A stretch of DNA of 64,000 nucleotides from Alcaligenes sp. SDU_A2 (GTDB taxonomy: Bacteria > Pseudomonadota > Gammaproteobacteria > Burkholderiales > Burkholderiaceae_B), in the NCBI RefSeq assembly GCF_038237375.1, contig NZ_CP151273.1, positions 2,418,001 to 2,482,000 of the forward strand, read 5' to 3'. Shown in pieces: positions 25,330 through 35,113 of this stretch. Within the stretch, counting starts at the first letter, position 1. Each line of letters begins with the position of its first letter. The notes beneath the pieces were generated by a model, which worked only from the letters and a program-made list of their open reading frames with translations, had not been told where the DNA came from and ran no database searches. Made by a program: the position numbers and the translations under genes.

Positions 25330-26727
25330 ATGGCTATTTCTTCGATTGGCATCGGCTCCGGTCTGAAACTGGACGAGCTGCTCGCGAAGCTGCGCGCATC
25401 CGAAAGTGCGGCGTTGACCATCATCCAGAACCGCCAGCTTGAAAACGCCAACCGCATCTCTGCCTATGGCAAGCTGAAAAGCACTATCACCGCGCTGCAG
25501 ACAGCCGGCAAAAGCCTGAACGACACTACCTTGTATGGTGCCGTCAAGGTCAACGCAAGCAGCGAGGCGATCACGGCCACGGGCAGCAATCAGGCGACCC
25601 CAGGCCAATACAACATTATTGTAGAAAATCTGGCTACCAAGCAGTCCCTGGCCACCAAGCGCATGGACTCGCGCGATAACCCTATTGGCCTTGACGGCAA
25701 ACTGACTGTCACGCTGGAAAACGGCCAGGAACACACGCTGGATTTGCAGGGCAAGGACACCTCGTTGCAAGGCATCATGAAGGCCATCAATGCAGACTCC
25801 AAACTGGGTGTGTCGGCCACTATCATCAATACGGGCGATGCCACGCACCCTTACCAACTGGTGTTGACCGCCGCGGACACGGGCACCCAGGCTGCCGTCA
25901 AGACGATTTCCGTGCAAGGCAATAATGCCTTGAGCGACATGGTGGGCTTTCCGGCCTCGCAGCCAGATCCGGCTCAGCCTGCACGCGGAATGGATGTGCT
26001 GACCACTGCCGTCAACGCCAAAGCCAAGGTCAACGGCATCGAAATCACCAGCCAGAGCAACACCCTTAAAAATACCGTAGAAGGCCTGACGATCACGCTG
26101 AACAAAGCGGGGCCTGATCCGATCTCGCTGGACGTCACGCGCGACGACAGCATCCCGACCAAAGCCATCAAGGATTTTGTCACTGCTTACAATACGCTCA
26201 ACAGCACCGTACGCTCGTTGACGACGTACGATGTGGAAAACAACAAAGGCTCACCCCTGACCGGCGACTCGATTTCGCGCCGCGCGCAGTCCAACCTGCG
26301 CTCTGCCTTGAGCTTTGCCACCAGCGAAGGGGACTTGCGCACGCTGTCGTCGATCGGCGTAACCGCCGATCCGAAAACCGGCGATCTGGTCGTGGACGAC
26401 AAAAAGCTGGCGGCCTCTTTGCAAAACAATATGGACGATGTCCGGCGTTTGTTCGTGGGCGACCAGGCCATTGGCAACCGGGTCGTGAAAGCAGCGGACG
26501 AGTACGTCAAGAAAGAAGGTTTCATCGATAACGCCACCGAGGGTGCCGACAAAATCGGCAAGACCTTGGCAAAACAAGCCTTGGCTACTGCCGAGCGCAT
26601 CGACAACAAGATCGAGGCCTACCGCAAACAATTCGTCCAACTGGACAAAATGGTCAACCAGATGCAAGGCATCAGCAGCTACTTGACCCAACAACTGTCT
26701 ATGCTGGGCAATGCCGGCAAAAAATAA
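25330..26727 (+). CDS. fliD: Flagellar filament cap protein
   Basis: 465 residues from ATG 25330, preceded by AGGAG at 25317-25321. The N-terminal motif (MAISSIGIGSGLKLDELLAK, LENANRISAYGKLKSTI) and the C-terminal coiled coil (ERIDNKIEAYRKQFVQLDKM, ISSYLTQQLSMLGNAGKK) are characteristic. FliD pentamers cap the growing filament and help flagellin fold. The middle of the protein is variable, as usual. fliS follows after 6 bp. Confidence 0.97.
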   Translation: MAISSIGIGSGLKLDELLAKLRASESAALTIIQNRQLENANRISAYGKLKSTITALQTAGKSLNDTTLYGAVKVNASSEAITATGSNQATPGQYNIIVENLATKQSLATKRMDSRDNPIGLDGKLTVTLENGQEHTLDLQGKDTSLQGIMKAINADSKLGVSATIINTGDATHPYQLVLTAADTGTQAAVKTISVQGNNALSDMVGFPASQPDPAQPARGMDVLTTAVNAKAKVNGIEITSQSNTLKNTVEGLTITLNKAGPDPISLDVTRDDSIPTKAIKDFVTAYNTLNSTVRSLTTYDVENNKGSPLTGDSISRRAQSNLRSALSFATSEGDLRTLSSIGVTADPKTGDLVVDDKKLAASLQNNMDDVRRLFVGDQAIGNRVVKAADEYVKKEGFIDNATEGADKIGKTLAKQALATAERIDNKIEAYRKQFVQLDKMVNQMQGISSYLTQQLSMLGNAGKK

Positions 26728-26733
26728 ACACCC

Positions 26734-27165
26734 ATGAGCTATCCTGCCCCTTCCCGTCGTTTCGGCCAGCAATCAGCCCGGGCCTATGCCCAGGTGGGCC
26801 TGGAAACCCAGGTCCTGAGCGCCAGCCCCGAACACCTGATTACCCTGTTGTTCAACGGTGCGCGCGCAGCCATCATGCAAGCACGCCTGCACATGGAAAA
26901 CGGCAATATAGCGGGACGCGGGCAGGCTATCTCGAAAGCATTGGACATTGTGGACTCCGGCCTGAAAATGGCGGTAGACCAAGACAAAGGCGGCGATCTG
27001 GCCCGCAATCTAGTGGCGACTTACGACATTATTCTTTACAACCTCATGCAGGCCAACCTGCGCAACGACCCGGAAAAACTGGCGTTGGCCGAACGCATGC
27101 TGGTTGACATTGCCGACGCCTGGACAACCAGCGTCGACGCTCAACGGACCCAGGCTCCGGCCTGA
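26734..27165 (+). CDS. fliS: Flagellin export chaperone FliS
   Basis: 143 residues, all helical. The conserved start (AYAQVGLETQVLSASPEHLI, LLFNGARAAIMQARLHM) and YDIILYNLMQANLRND are seen. FliS binds the C-terminal D0 helix of flagellin in the cytoplasm and hands it to the export gate via FlhA. Located directly after fliD in the flaG unit. Confidence 0.96.
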   Translation: MSYPAPSRRFGQQSARAYAQVGLETQVLSASPEHLITLLFNGARAAIMQARLHMENGNIAGRGQAISKALDIVDSGLKMAVDQDKGGDLARNLVATYDIILYNLMQANLRNDPEKLALAERMLVDIADAWTTSVDAQRTQAPA

Positions 27166-27236
27166 GCCCAGGGCAGGCAGAATGGCAGCACCTCTGCACC
27201 CCCCACTCTTTTGCGCTTCACGCGCCTGGTACGAAT

Positions 27237-27572
27237 ATGAGCGAAACGCCTAGCCTGATCGTGGATCAATACGAAACCATTGCCGGCATCACACGCCACA
27301 TGCTGGAACTGGCCCGCACTGCGCGCTGGGAAGATGTCCTGGAGCAGTCCGAAATCTATCAGCAAGCCGTAGAGCGGCTCAAGAACATGGAAGAGCTATC
27401 CGTGTCCGACAAGCAGGCCCGCCGCCAATTGCTGACGCAAATTCTGGAAAACGATGCCCAGATCCGTCATCTGGCCATGCCCGAATTGAGCCGGCTCGGT
27501 GCCTTGCTGGGTAATATGAAACGCCAGCAAACCGTACTGCAAGCCTACTACGCCCCCGGCGTCCATTCATGA
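27237..27572 (+). CDS. fliT: FliT-like flagellar chaperone
   Basis: 111 residues, helical, acidic N-terminal helix (DQYETIAGITRHMLELARTA RW) and a basic C-terminal stretch (GNMKRQQTVLQAYYAPG). FliT is the chaperone of the cap protein FliD and in enterics also inhibits FlhDC; only the first role can be presumed here. The assignment is supported mainly by the fliD-fliS-fliT order and by size. Its stop overlaps the next start as ATGA. Confidence 0.85.
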   Translation: MSETPSLIVDQYETIAGITRHMLELARTARWEDVLEQSEIYQQAVERLKNMEELSVSDKQARRQLLTQILENDAQIRHLAMPELSRLGALLGNMKRQQTVLQAYYAPGVHS

Positions 27573-28789
27573 GCATTGGCGGTCCATCCCCTTTGGGGAC
27601 GCTGCTGATCCAGCGGCTGGACGCTGTGCTGGGCATAGGCACTTCCCAGCAAAGCAATATCGCCAACGGTGCCCGACCGGACGCCATCAGCCAGACGCCG
27701 GGCAGCACTCGCGTAGAGCGCCCGGAGAACAACCCCGGCCGCGACCCACGCCAAAGCGTCGATCACGTACGCGCTCAGTCCCAACACCAGACCTCGACGC
27801 CGCAGCGCACCCAGCATGGCCGCGTTCCGGTCGACCCCGCACTACTTAACAGCGGTCCCAATACCGCCAGCACGCCATCGGCCCCTACCACATTGGGGCG
27901 CACAGCCCAGTTTATTCTTGCTCTGCTGGAGCGCTTTCCCGACCGCGCCCCTCCGGCACAAGGCCGCCAGGCCTTACTGCCCGGCGAGCCGGAAACAGCG
28001 CCTTCACAACGCCCGGCTGCGGACACCTCCGGCACCGCGCGCCCCGGCCAGACACCCGCGCAAACTGGCGGATCATTGGCCCAGACACTGGCGCAGCAAC
28101 GTCTGCCGCTGCCTGCGGGCGGCAGCCCTACCTCCGGCATCGCCCCACCAGGCGCACAGTCCCCGACACTGCAAGGCTCCGAAGCGGGTGCCGCGCTGGC
28201 ACGCCACTTCGCCCAGGCCCTGCCCCACGCCCTGCAACACAGCGGCCTGTTCTACGAATCCCACCTGTCTGACCTGCATTTCGGACAACGCAACGCCGCC
28301 CAGTTGCAACAGGAACCCCAGAACGCCTTGCTCCGCCCGGCCGCCGCTTCCGAGCAGGCTGCCCCCGCTCCTTCCAGCACGACCAGCACGGCCCAGGCCG
28401 CACAAAGCGAACAGCCCCAGGCTCTACTGGTGCGCCAGCAACTGGATGTGCTGGCCAATCAAACCATCCAATGGCAAGGGCAGGCCTGGCCACAAACCGA
28501 CATGGACTGGACCGTCCAGCGCCATGAAAGCAGTTCGGCCGACGAGCCCGAGCACTGGTCCAGCACGTTGCACCTGAATTTACCTACGCTGGGCCCGGTC
28601 ACACTGCGACTCAATCTGCTGGACCAACAGTTGCTGGTCAATATCCAGGCCGGGCAATCCGCTCCTTACCTGGACGAGCACAGCATGCCGCTGCGCGAAC
28701 GCCTGCAGGAACAGGGGCTGCATCTGAGCCAACTGCACATCCAGGCCGACGCTCCAGACGAAATGGACACCGCCCACCATGCCGGCTGA
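27569..28789 (+). CDS. Second FliK-like protein (hook-length control family)
   Basis: 406 residues. The long N-terminal part (1-300) is low complexity, rich in Pro, Ala, Gln, Ser and Arg, and probably disordered. The C-terminal 100 residues resemble the FliK C-terminal domain (HWSSTLHLNLPTLGPVTLRL, then NLLDQQLLVNIQAGQ, LRERLQEQGLHLSQLHI). Orthodox fliK is present later (35114-36400), so this is a paralog. It is encoded immediately before a free FlhB-type switch domain, overlapping it by 11 bp; FliK and FlhB interact in substrate switching, so the two may form a second ruler/switch pair. Confidence 0.75.
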   Translation: MSIGGPSPLGTLLIQRLDAVLGIGTSQQSNIANGARPDAISQTPGSTRVERPENNPGRDPRQSVDHVRAQSQHQTSTPQRTQHGRVPVDPALLNSGPNTASTPSAPTTLGRTAQFILALLERFPDRAPPAQGRQALLPGEPETAPSQRPAADTSGTARPGQTPAQTGGSLAQTLAQQRLPLPAGGSPTSGIAPPGAQSPTLQGSEAGAALARHFAQALPHALQHSGLFYESHLSDLHFGQRNAAQLQQEPQNALLRPAAASEQAAPAPSSTTSTAQAAQSEQPQALLVRQQLDVLANQTIQWQGQAWPQTDMDWTVQRHESSSADEPEHWSSTLHLNLPTLGPVTLRLNLLDQQLLVNIQAGQSAPYLDEHSMPLRERLQEQGLHLSQLHIQADAPDEMDTAHHAG

Positions 28790-29114
28790 CCAGTCCACTC
28801 ATCGCCCGCAGGCCATCGCCCTGCGTTACGATCCACAGGACAGCGCCCCCCGCGTCGTTGCCAAAGGCTACGGCACGTTGGCCGAAAACATTTTGCGCAC
28901 CGCGCGCGAACATGGCTTGTATGTCCACGAATCACCAGAACTGGTCGGCCTGCTGATGCAGGTAGACCTGGATCGACATGTCCCACCCCAGCTTTACCAG
29001 GCGGTAGCCGAACTGCTGGCGTGGCTATATGCGCTTGAACAAGGCCACCCCAAGGCCAAATCCGCCCTGCAGGCTCTGGAAAAAGACGCCACGCCTGATC
29101 GCCCTGTTCCATAA
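28779..29114 (+). CDS. Stand-alone FlhB C-terminal domain (FhlB/FlhX-like)
   Basis: 111 residues covering only the cytoplasmic FlhB-CC part: IALRYDPQDSAPRVVAKGYG corresponds to the segment just after the autocleavage site of FlhB. The NPTH motif itself is absent (the aligned stretch reads STHRPQ), so no self-cleavage is expected. LYVHESPELVGLLMQVDLDR and AVAELLAWLYALE complete the domain. Related small proteins can partly replace the cleaved FlhB fragment in other bacteria. A full flhB lies at the right edge of the window. Confidence 0.88.
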   Translation: MPADQSTHRPQAIALRYDPQDSAPRVVAKGYGTLAENILRTAREHGLYVHESPELVGLLMQVDLDRHVPPQLYQAVAELLAWLYALEQGHPKAKSALQALEKDATPDRPVP

Positions 29115-29236
29115 GGCAAGAAAAGCCCCTGTTTTTGGCGATAGATACCCTGCTTGGCCTTCGCCGCAAACCGTTACATTAAGCAAGCTGCCCGAATCTG
29201 CATGCGCAGCCCATTGTGATTATGTGACAAGCGAAT

Positions 29237-29572
29237 ATGTCGATCTCCAATCTTTCCAGCATTGAACACGTTCTGGCCCAGATGCGCGCCGTCGCTCAAG
29301 CAGCCGGGGTACCGGCCGCGCCTGCTCAAGCCGCTTCATCGCCCGACAAGGGCGGATTCGCCGCCGAGCTGGCTCGGTCGCTAAGCCGAGTGTCGCAGGC
29401 CCAGAGCGCCGCCAATGCCCAGGCCCAAGCGTTCCAGCTGGGCGAACCGGGCATCGCACTGAACGATGTGATGATAGACCTGCAAAAAGCCAGCATCGCG
29501 TTCCAAGCCACTGTGCAGATGCGCAACCGTCTGGTCGCCGCCTACCAGGAAGTGGCCAGCATGCCGGTCTAA
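29237..29572 (+). CDS. fliE: Flagellar hook-basal body complex protein FliE
   Basis: 111 residues. The C-terminal half (AFQLGEPGIALNDVMIDLQK ASIAFQATVQ, RNRLVAAYQEVASMPV) is the conserved FliE region linking the MS ring to the rod. The N-terminus is Ala/Gln rich. It starts the basal-body cluster after a 122-bp gap (29115-29236) that presumably holds its promoter, though I find no confident sigma28 or sigma54 site there. Confidence 0.95.
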   Translation: MSISNLSSIEHVLAQMRAVAQAAGVPAAPAQAASSPDKGGFAAELARSLSRVSQAQSAANAQAQAFQLGEPGIALNDVMIDLQKASIAFQATVQMRNRLVAAYQEVASMPV

Positions 29573-29660
29573 GGCTGCGCCTTCTTTTTTGTCCAGCGGC
29601 AATCGCCTCTTTTTCTCACCGCCAGCCTGAGCCCGCCCTGATTTGAACTCCACTGATTCC

Positions 29661-31415
29661 ATGCAGAACCCCGCATCTGCCTCACCGAGCTCACCCATGA
29701 GTCAGACAGCAGAAATGCTGAGCCGAATTCCTGGCTACGATACCTTGCGCGCCTTACCCAAGGTCGCCCTGATCGGCCTGGGGGCCGCCTTGATCGCGCT
29801 GGTCGTCGCACTACTGATGTGGAGCCGCAGCCCCTCCTATCAGGTATTGTTCTCCAACCTGGACGATCGGGACGGCGGTGCCATTGTCTCGGCACTGGGT
29901 CAGATGAATGTGCCCTACCAGTTCAACAGCACCGGCACGGCTTTGCTGGTGCCCAAGGAGCGCGTGCATGAAGCCCGCATGCAACTGGCCGCGCAAGGCC
30001 TGCCCCGCAGCGGCAATGCTGGTTTCGAACTGCTGGACCAAAGCCGTTTCGGAGCCAGTCAGTTCAACGAACAGGTTACCTACCAACGCGCGCTCGAAGG
30101 CGAGCTGGCCAACTCCATCAAGGCCGTACACGCTGTCCAGGAAGCGCGCGTACATCTGGCCATGCCCCGCGAAACACTATTCGTGCGCGACCGACAGTCC
30201 CCGACTGCCTCGGTGGTGGTGTCGCTCTACCCCGGCCGCAGCCTGACCGAAGGCCAGGTCGCCGCCATCAGTTGGCTTATTTCTTCCAGCGTGCCCAACC
30301 TGGCCGCCGACAAAGTCTCCATCATTGACCAGAATGGTCGCCTGCTGACCGCCCCCAGCGGCGAATCAGGTACAGACAGTCTGCAGCGCAACTTTGTCAA
30401 CGACATTGAGTACAGAGCAGTACAACGCATTCTGACACTGCTCAACCCACTGGTCGGCGCAGGCAATGTACGCGCCCAAGTGACCGCCGAAGTCGATTTC
30501 TCGCGTCGCGAACAGACATCCGAAGTCTACAAGCCCAACCAGGCCCCCGGACAGGCCGCGGTGCGCAGCCAACAGACCAGCTCCACCTTGCAGCGCAACA
30601 TGCCGCAAGCGCAAGGTGTGCCCGGCGCGCTCAGCAACCAGCCTCCGGCCAATGCCACCGCCAATATCGTCAATCCGCCCCAAAGTCAGGACAACCAGGG
30701 GCAAGAGAACCAGGCCCAGAACCCCAACAGTAATACAGCAGCCACCACCCCTGCTAACCCGAGCGACGACCCATCCCTGGTCACGCTGGCTGAACAGGCA
30801 CGCTTGCTGCAAAGCGCCGGCAACGCCCGCAACGACGCCACCACCAACTACGAAGTCGATCGCACCATCAGTCACGTCAAAGGCCCGATGGGACAATTGA
30901 GCCGCCTGTCGGTCGCCGTCGTTGTCAATTACCGCAACAAAGACGACGCCAACACACCGCTGGAACAGGAAGAGCTGGATAAAATCCGTGATCTAGTCAA
31001 ACAGGCCGTAGGCTATTCGGACGAACGTGGCGATACCCTCAGCGTGGTCAACGGCCTGTTCAACGAACAAGGCGATTCCGCTCCACCTTTCTGGAAGAAT
31101 CCGGAATATCTAGAGATCGCCATGGATCTGATTAAGTACCTGGTTTTTGCCTTCATTCTGTTCATGGCCTGGCGCATCGTGGTCAACCCCATCATCCAGG
31201 GGCTGATCCAGGCCAAGGCCAACTCGGATGCCCGCGTCGAGCGCCAAAAAGAAGACAAAGCCCGCGAACAGGCAGCCCAAGAACGCGCTGCCGAAATGAA
31301 CCGCTACGAAGATAATCTGAACACGGCACGCACCATGGCCCACAGCGATCCACGCGCGGTCGCCATGGTCTTGCGTTCCTGGCTGAGCAAAGAAGACAAA
31401 AATGAAAACGGCTAA
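29661..31415 (+). CDS. fliF: Flagellar MS-ring protein FliF
   Basis: About 584 residues from ATG 29661; TTG 29643 and ATG 29697 are alternatives and none has a clear ribosome site. An N-terminal membrane segment (VALIGLGAALIALVVALLMW) precedes the ring-building motifs (YQVLFSNLDDRDGGAIVSAL, GNAGFELLDQSRFGASQFNE, QEARVHLAMPRETLFVRDRQ). A second membrane segment is LVFAFILFMAWRIVVNP. The C-terminal tail ending VAMVLRSWLSKEDKNENG binds FliG. It overlaps fliG by 14 bp. Confidence 0.96.
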   Translation: MQNPASASPSSPMSQTAEMLSRIPGYDTLRALPKVALIGLGAALIALVVALLMWSRSPSYQVLFSNLDDRDGGAIVSALGQMNVPYQFNSTGTALLVPKERVHEARMQLAAQGLPRSGNAGFELLDQSRFGASQFNEQVTYQRALEGELANSIKAVHAVQEARVHLAMPRETLFVRDRQSPTASVVVSLYPGRSLTEGQVAAISWLISSSVPNLAADKVSIIDQNGRLLTAPSGESGTDSLQRNFVNDIEYRAVQRILTLLNPLVGAGNVRAQVTAEVDFSRREQTSEVYKPNQAPGQAAVRSQQTSSTLQRNMPQAQGVPGALSNQPPANATANIVNPPQSQDNQGQENQAQNPNSNTAATTPANPSDDPSLVTLAEQARLLQSAGNARNDATTNYEVDRTISHVKGPMGQLSRLSVAVVVNYRNKDDANTPLEQEELDKIRDLVKQAVGYSDERGDTLSVVNGLFNEQGDSAPPFWKNPEYLEIAMDLIKYLVFAFILFMAWRIVVNPIIQGLIQAKANSDARVERQKEDKAREQAAQERAAEMNRYEDNLNTARTMAHSDPRAVAMVLRSWLSKEDKNENG

Positions 31416-32412
31416 AGCAGACGACAGCATCGAGCGCAGCGCCATCCTGATGATGTCGCTCGGTGAAGATGCGGCAGCCGAGGTGTTTCGTTACCTCTCG
31501 CCGCGCGAAGTGCAGCAACTGAGCACGGCCATGGCGTCGCTCAAGCAATTGACCCGTGCCGACATGGACGAGGCCCTGGAGAGTTTTCGGCAGGAAGCCG
31601 ACCAGTTCATGGCCGTCACCCTGGACTCCAACGCCTACATCCGCTCGGTTCTGACCAAGGCCCTGGGTTCGGACCGCGCCGCCGGCCTGATCGAGGACAT
31701 CCTGGAAGTGGGCGAAGGTGCCAGCAGCGGCATAGACGCGCTGAACTGGCTGGATGCTTCCAGCGTGGCCGAACTGATCGCCGACGAACACCCGCAGATC
31801 ATCGCCACCATTCTGGTGCACCTGGAGCGCGACCGCGCCGCCGACATCCTGGGGCATATCCCCGAGCGGCTGCGCGATGACGTGGTGCTGCGCATTGCCA
31901 CCTTCGGCGGCGTGCAGCCAGCAGCCCTGAACGAGCTGACCGAAGTGCTGAACTCCATGCTTTCGGGCCAGGGAGCCAAACGCAGCAAAATGGGCGGCCC
32001 GCGCACCGCCGCCGAAATGCTCAATTACATGAATGCCAGCACCGAAGAGTCCGTGCTGAACAGCCTGCGCACCATGGACGCAGATCTGACCCAGCGCATC
32101 GTGGACGAAATGTTTGTCTTCGAGAATCTGGCCGATATGGAAGACACGGCCATCCAGCTGCTGCTCAAAGAAATCGAAACATCCGCGCTGACCATTGCCT
32201 TGAAGGGCGCTCCCGAAGAACTGCGCGACAAGTTCTTTCGCAACATGTCCAACCGCGCGGCCGAAATGCTGCGCGAAGATATTGATGCGCAAGGTCCGAT
32301 TCGCATGTCCAAGGTCGAGCAAGAGCAAAAAGCCATCGTGCAGGTCGCCCGCAGATTGGCCGAAAACGGCCAGATCACGCTGGGCGGCATGGGCGGGGAC
32401 GAATATGTATAA
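31402..32412 (+). CDS. fliG: Flagellar motor switch protein FliG
   Basis: 336 residues of normal length. N-terminal domain SAILMMSLGEDAAAEVFRYL, middle domain with EHPQIIATILVHLERDRAAD, and C-terminal torque helix region with charged residues (MSNRAAEMLREDIDAQGPIR). It couples stator action to the C ring and binds FliF. The start codon lies inside the fliF end. Confidence 0.97.
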   Translation: MKTAKADDSIERSAILMMSLGEDAAAEVFRYLSPREVQQLSTAMASLKQLTRADMDEALESFRQEADQFMAVTLDSNAYIRSVLTKALGSDRAAGLIEDILEVGEGASSGIDALNWLDASSVAELIADEHPQIIATILVHLERDRAADILGHIPERLRDDVVLRIATFGGVQPAALNELTEVLNSMLSGQGAKRSKMGGPRTAAEMLNYMNASTEESVLNSLRTMDADLTQRIVDEMFVFENLADMEDTAIQLLLKEIETSALTIALKGAPEELRDKFFRNMSNRAAEMLREDIDAQGPIRMSKVEQEQKAIVQVARRLAENGQITLGGMGGDEYV

Positions 32413-32446
32413 CGCGCCTGCCAAGCGCTGGCACAGGGGCATGTAA

Positions 32447-33190
32447 GTGTCGGGGCATCCCAAAGGCGCATCCGCCTACGCCGATCTGCAGGAAAGCTGG
32501 AGCCGCTGGCAGATGCAGGGGCTGGACGAACCTGCGCCGCAGCCAGAGCCGGTAGAACCCGAGTTCGAGCCGCCCAGCGAACAAGAGCTGCAACAACAGC
32601 TAGATGAGCTGCGAGCCCAGGCACAGGCGCAAGGACATCAAGAGGGATACCAGGCCGGGCACGAACAAGGGCATGCAGCCGGTCTGGCCGCCGGACAGGA
32701 AAGCGGTCATGCCCAAGGCTACGAGGCCGGCATGGCAGCGGGCCTGGCCCAAGCCCAGGAGCAGATTGCCGAACACGCGCAGGCGTTCATCGCCATCAAC
32801 CACGCCTGCAGCCAGTCCATCGAAACATTGGACCAGGAAATCGGCCAGGCCCTGATCGGACTGGCAACCCGCATTGCCGAACATGTGCTGCGCAGCACCC
32901 TGAATGAGCAGCCTGAACGCATCAAGGATCTGGTGGCCGATGTATTGCGCGCCGATCCCGGCGATACCAGTGCACTGCTGCTGTCCTTGCATCCGGACGA
33001 TATCGCCCTGGTGCGCGAGTACCTATCGGAAGAAGCCGAACAGCGTCCTTGGCGCTTGCAGCCCGATGCCACCTTGCAGCGCGGCGACTGCATAGTCCGC
33101 TCGGCCTACGGCGACATCGACGCGACGCTGGCCACCCGCTGGCAGCGCGCCCTGTCTGCCTTGGGCCTGAAACCGGACCAGAAGGACTAA
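32447..33190 (+). CDS. fliH: Flagellar export ATPase regulator FliH
   Basis: 247 residues from GTG 32447. This is the first usable codon, as TAA immediately precedes it, and CAGGGG at 32434-32439 gives spacing. The N-terminal W-rich start ([12 protein letters not shown]) is followed by Glu/Gln-rich coil with glycine-spaced repeats ([37 protein letters not shown]), the GxxxG pattern typical of FliH. The C-terminal part resembles V/F-ATPase stator subunits. It forms FliH2FliI with the next product. Confidence 0.93.
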   Translation: MSGHPKGASAYADLQESWSRWQMQGLDEPAPQPEPVEPEFEPPSEQELQQQLDELRAQAQAQGHQEGYQAGHEQGHAAGLAAGQESGHAQGYEAGMAAGLAQAQEQIAEHAQAFIAINHACSQSIETLDQEIGQALIGLATRIAEHVLRSTLNEQPERIKDLVADVLRADPGDTSALLLSLHPDDIALVREYLSEEAEQRPWRLQPDATLQRGDCIVRSAYGDIDATLATRWQRALSALGLKPDQKD

Positions 33191-33195
33191 GCGCC

Positions 33196-34647
33196 ATGCC
33201 GCATCGTGCCTATTGTCCTTATGCCGATGCCCCCGATCGCTGGCGCGCCCAGTTGTTATCGGCTCAGCAGCGGGTCCAAGCCATTGAGCCCACCCTGCGC
33301 AGCGGCCGCGTCGTGCGCGCGACCGGCCTGGTGCTGGAAGCCACCGGCTTGAAGCTGGCGGTTGGGGCAGCCTGCAAAATCGAACTGTCTGCCGCTCAGG
33401 ACATCTGGGCCGAAGCCGAAGTGGTGGGGTTTCAAGGCCAATCCCTGTACTTGATGCCGCTGGCCGACACCTCCGGCCTGCCGCCCGGCGCGCGCGTTGT
33501 TCCCGTGGAGCCCGATGTACAGCCGCCCGTGCCACTGCCCTGCTCCGAGCAGCCCGACACTCTGCCTGCCCAGGCGCGTTCGCGCCATGTGCCAGTCGGC
33601 ATGGGTTTGCTGGGTCGGGTGGTCGATGGCAATGGACGCCCTTTGGACGGCCTGGGGCCGATTGACGCCGACGCGTCCGTCTCGCTGAACCATACCCCGC
33701 CCAATCCGCTCAATCGCAGCCCGATTGACACCGTGCTGGATGTCGGCGTGCGCGCTATCAACGGATTGCTGACCGTAGGACGAGGACAGCGCATGGGCCT
33801 GTTTGCCGGCTCTGGGGTGGGCAAGAGCGTATTGCTGGGCATGATGGCCCGCTATACCCAGGCCGATATCATCGTCGTGGGCCTGATCGGCGAACGAGGC
33901 CGCGAAGTCAAAGAGTTCATCGAACACAATCTGGGCCAGGACGGCTTGCAGCGTTCGGTCGTCGTGGCCGCGCCGGCCGATGTCTCGCCCTTGCTGCGAT
34001 TGCAAGGCGCTGTCTACGCCACCCGCCTGGCGGAGTTCTTCCGCGACCAAGGCAAAAATGTACTGCTGATCATGGACTCGCTGACCCGCTATGCCATGGC
34101 GCAGCGGGAAATCGCCCTGGCCATCGGCGAACCGCCGGCCACCAAAGGCTATCCGCCGTCGGTCTTTGCCAAGCTACCCGCCCTGGTGGAGCGGGCCGGC
34201 AACGGCGAGCCCGATGCCCAAGGGCGCAGCGGCTCCATTACCGCGTTCTATACGGTACTGACCGAGGGGGACGATCAGCAAGACCCGATTGCAGACTCGG
34301 CCCGCGCCATTCTGGACGGCCACATCGTCCTGTCGCGCAGCCTGGCCGAAACCGGCCACTACCCGGCCATCGATATCGAAGCGTCCATCTCGCGGGTCAT
34401 GTCGGCCATTGTGCAGCCCGAACAATACAGCATGGTGCACCGTTTCAAGGGCCTGCTCTCGAGCTATCAGCGCAACCGCGACCTGATCGCTGTGGGTGCC
34501 TACACCCGGGGCAACGATCCGCGCATCGACGAGGCCATCGAACGATACCCCTGGTTGGAAGCGTATCTGAAGCAAGGCATGCAGCAGCGCGTGGATGTCG
34601 AACGCGCATTTGACGAACTGAATGCGGTACTGAATCACGGACCATGA
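33196..34647 (+). CDS. fliI: Flagellum-specific export ATPase FliI
   Basis: 483 residues from ATG 33196 ([20 protein letters not shown]); upstream in-frame codons fall inside fliH. Walker A is [19 protein letters not shown], Walker [20 protein letters not shown], with [14 protein letters not shown] and the [20 protein letters not shown] segment of type III secretion ATPases. It energises and gates protein export at the basal body. The stop overlaps fliJ (ATGA). Confidence 0.98.
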   Translation: MPHRAYCPYADAPDRWRAQLLSAQQRVQAIEPTLRSGRVVRATGLVLEATGLKLAVGAACKIELSAAQDIWAEAEVVGFQGQSLYLMPLADTSGLPPGARVVPVEPDVQPPVPLPCSEQPDTLPAQARSRHVPVGMGLLGRVVDGNGRPLDGLGPIDADASVSLNHTPPNPLNRSPIDTVLDVGVRAINGLLTVGRGQRMGLFAGSGVGKSVLLGMMARYTQADIIVVGLIGERGREVKEFIEHNLGQDGLQRSVVVAAPADVSPLLRLQGAVYATRLAEFFRDQGKNVLLIMDSLTRYAMAQREIALAIGEPPATKGYPPSVFAKLPALVERAGNGEPDAQGRSGSITAFYTVLTEGDDQQDPIADSARAILDGHIVLSRSLAETGHYPAIDIEASISRVMSAIVQPEQYSMVHRFKGLLSSYQRNRDLIAVGAYTRGNDPRIDEAIERYPWLEAYLKQGMQQRVDVERAFDELNAVLNHGP

Positions 34648-35099
34648 CCATGAAATCCCATTCGTCCTTGAACACCTTGGTTGAGCTGACCCAAAACCAG
34701 GTGGACGAAGCCGGCCGCCAGCTTCAAGAGCTGAACAGCCAGCGCGAGAACGCCGCCACACAGCTGGACACACTGCAAAATTACCGGCAAGACTATGCCC
34801 AGCGCCTGCTCGATGCCGGACAAACCGGGCTGTCTATGGCGAACTATCACAATTTCCGGCGCTTTATCGCCACATTGGACGACGCCATTTCACAGCAAAA
34901 TAAGATCATCCTGTCGCTGGAAGGCAAGATTCAAGAAGGACGCCAGCACTGGCATGCGCAACAGCAACGCCTGAATGCCTATGAAACCCTGATTGATCGT
35001 CGCCTGCTGGAACAGCAACGCCACCAACAACGGATGGATCAACGCGCCAGCGACGAAATCGCCGCCCGCCTGTTCGCCCGCAGCCAGACAGCCTATTGA
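34644..35099 (+). CDS. fliJ: Flagellar export protein FliJ
   Basis: 151 residues, one long helical coiled coil ([40 protein letters not shown]). FliJ is the central stalk of the FliI hexamer and shuttles export chaperones. The start at ATG 34644 is coupled to fliI; ATG 34650 is an alternative. Identified by coiled-coil content, size and invariable position after fliI. Confidence 0.92.
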   Translation: MTMKSHSSLNTLVELTQNQVDEAGRQLQELNSQRENAATQLDTLQNYRQDYAQRLLDAGQTGLSMANYHNFRRFIATLDDAISQQNKIILSLEGKIQEGRQHWHAQQQRLNAYETLIDRRLLEQQRHQQRMDQRASDEIAARLFARSQTAY

Positions 35100-35113
35100 G
35101 CACGCGTACGCCC

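Noticed and set aside
29115-29236. Possible sigma54 promoter before fliE (GG-CCTTCGCC-GC)
   Set aside because: The GG and GC elements are 8 bp apart instead of 10 and flanking consensus bases are missing.
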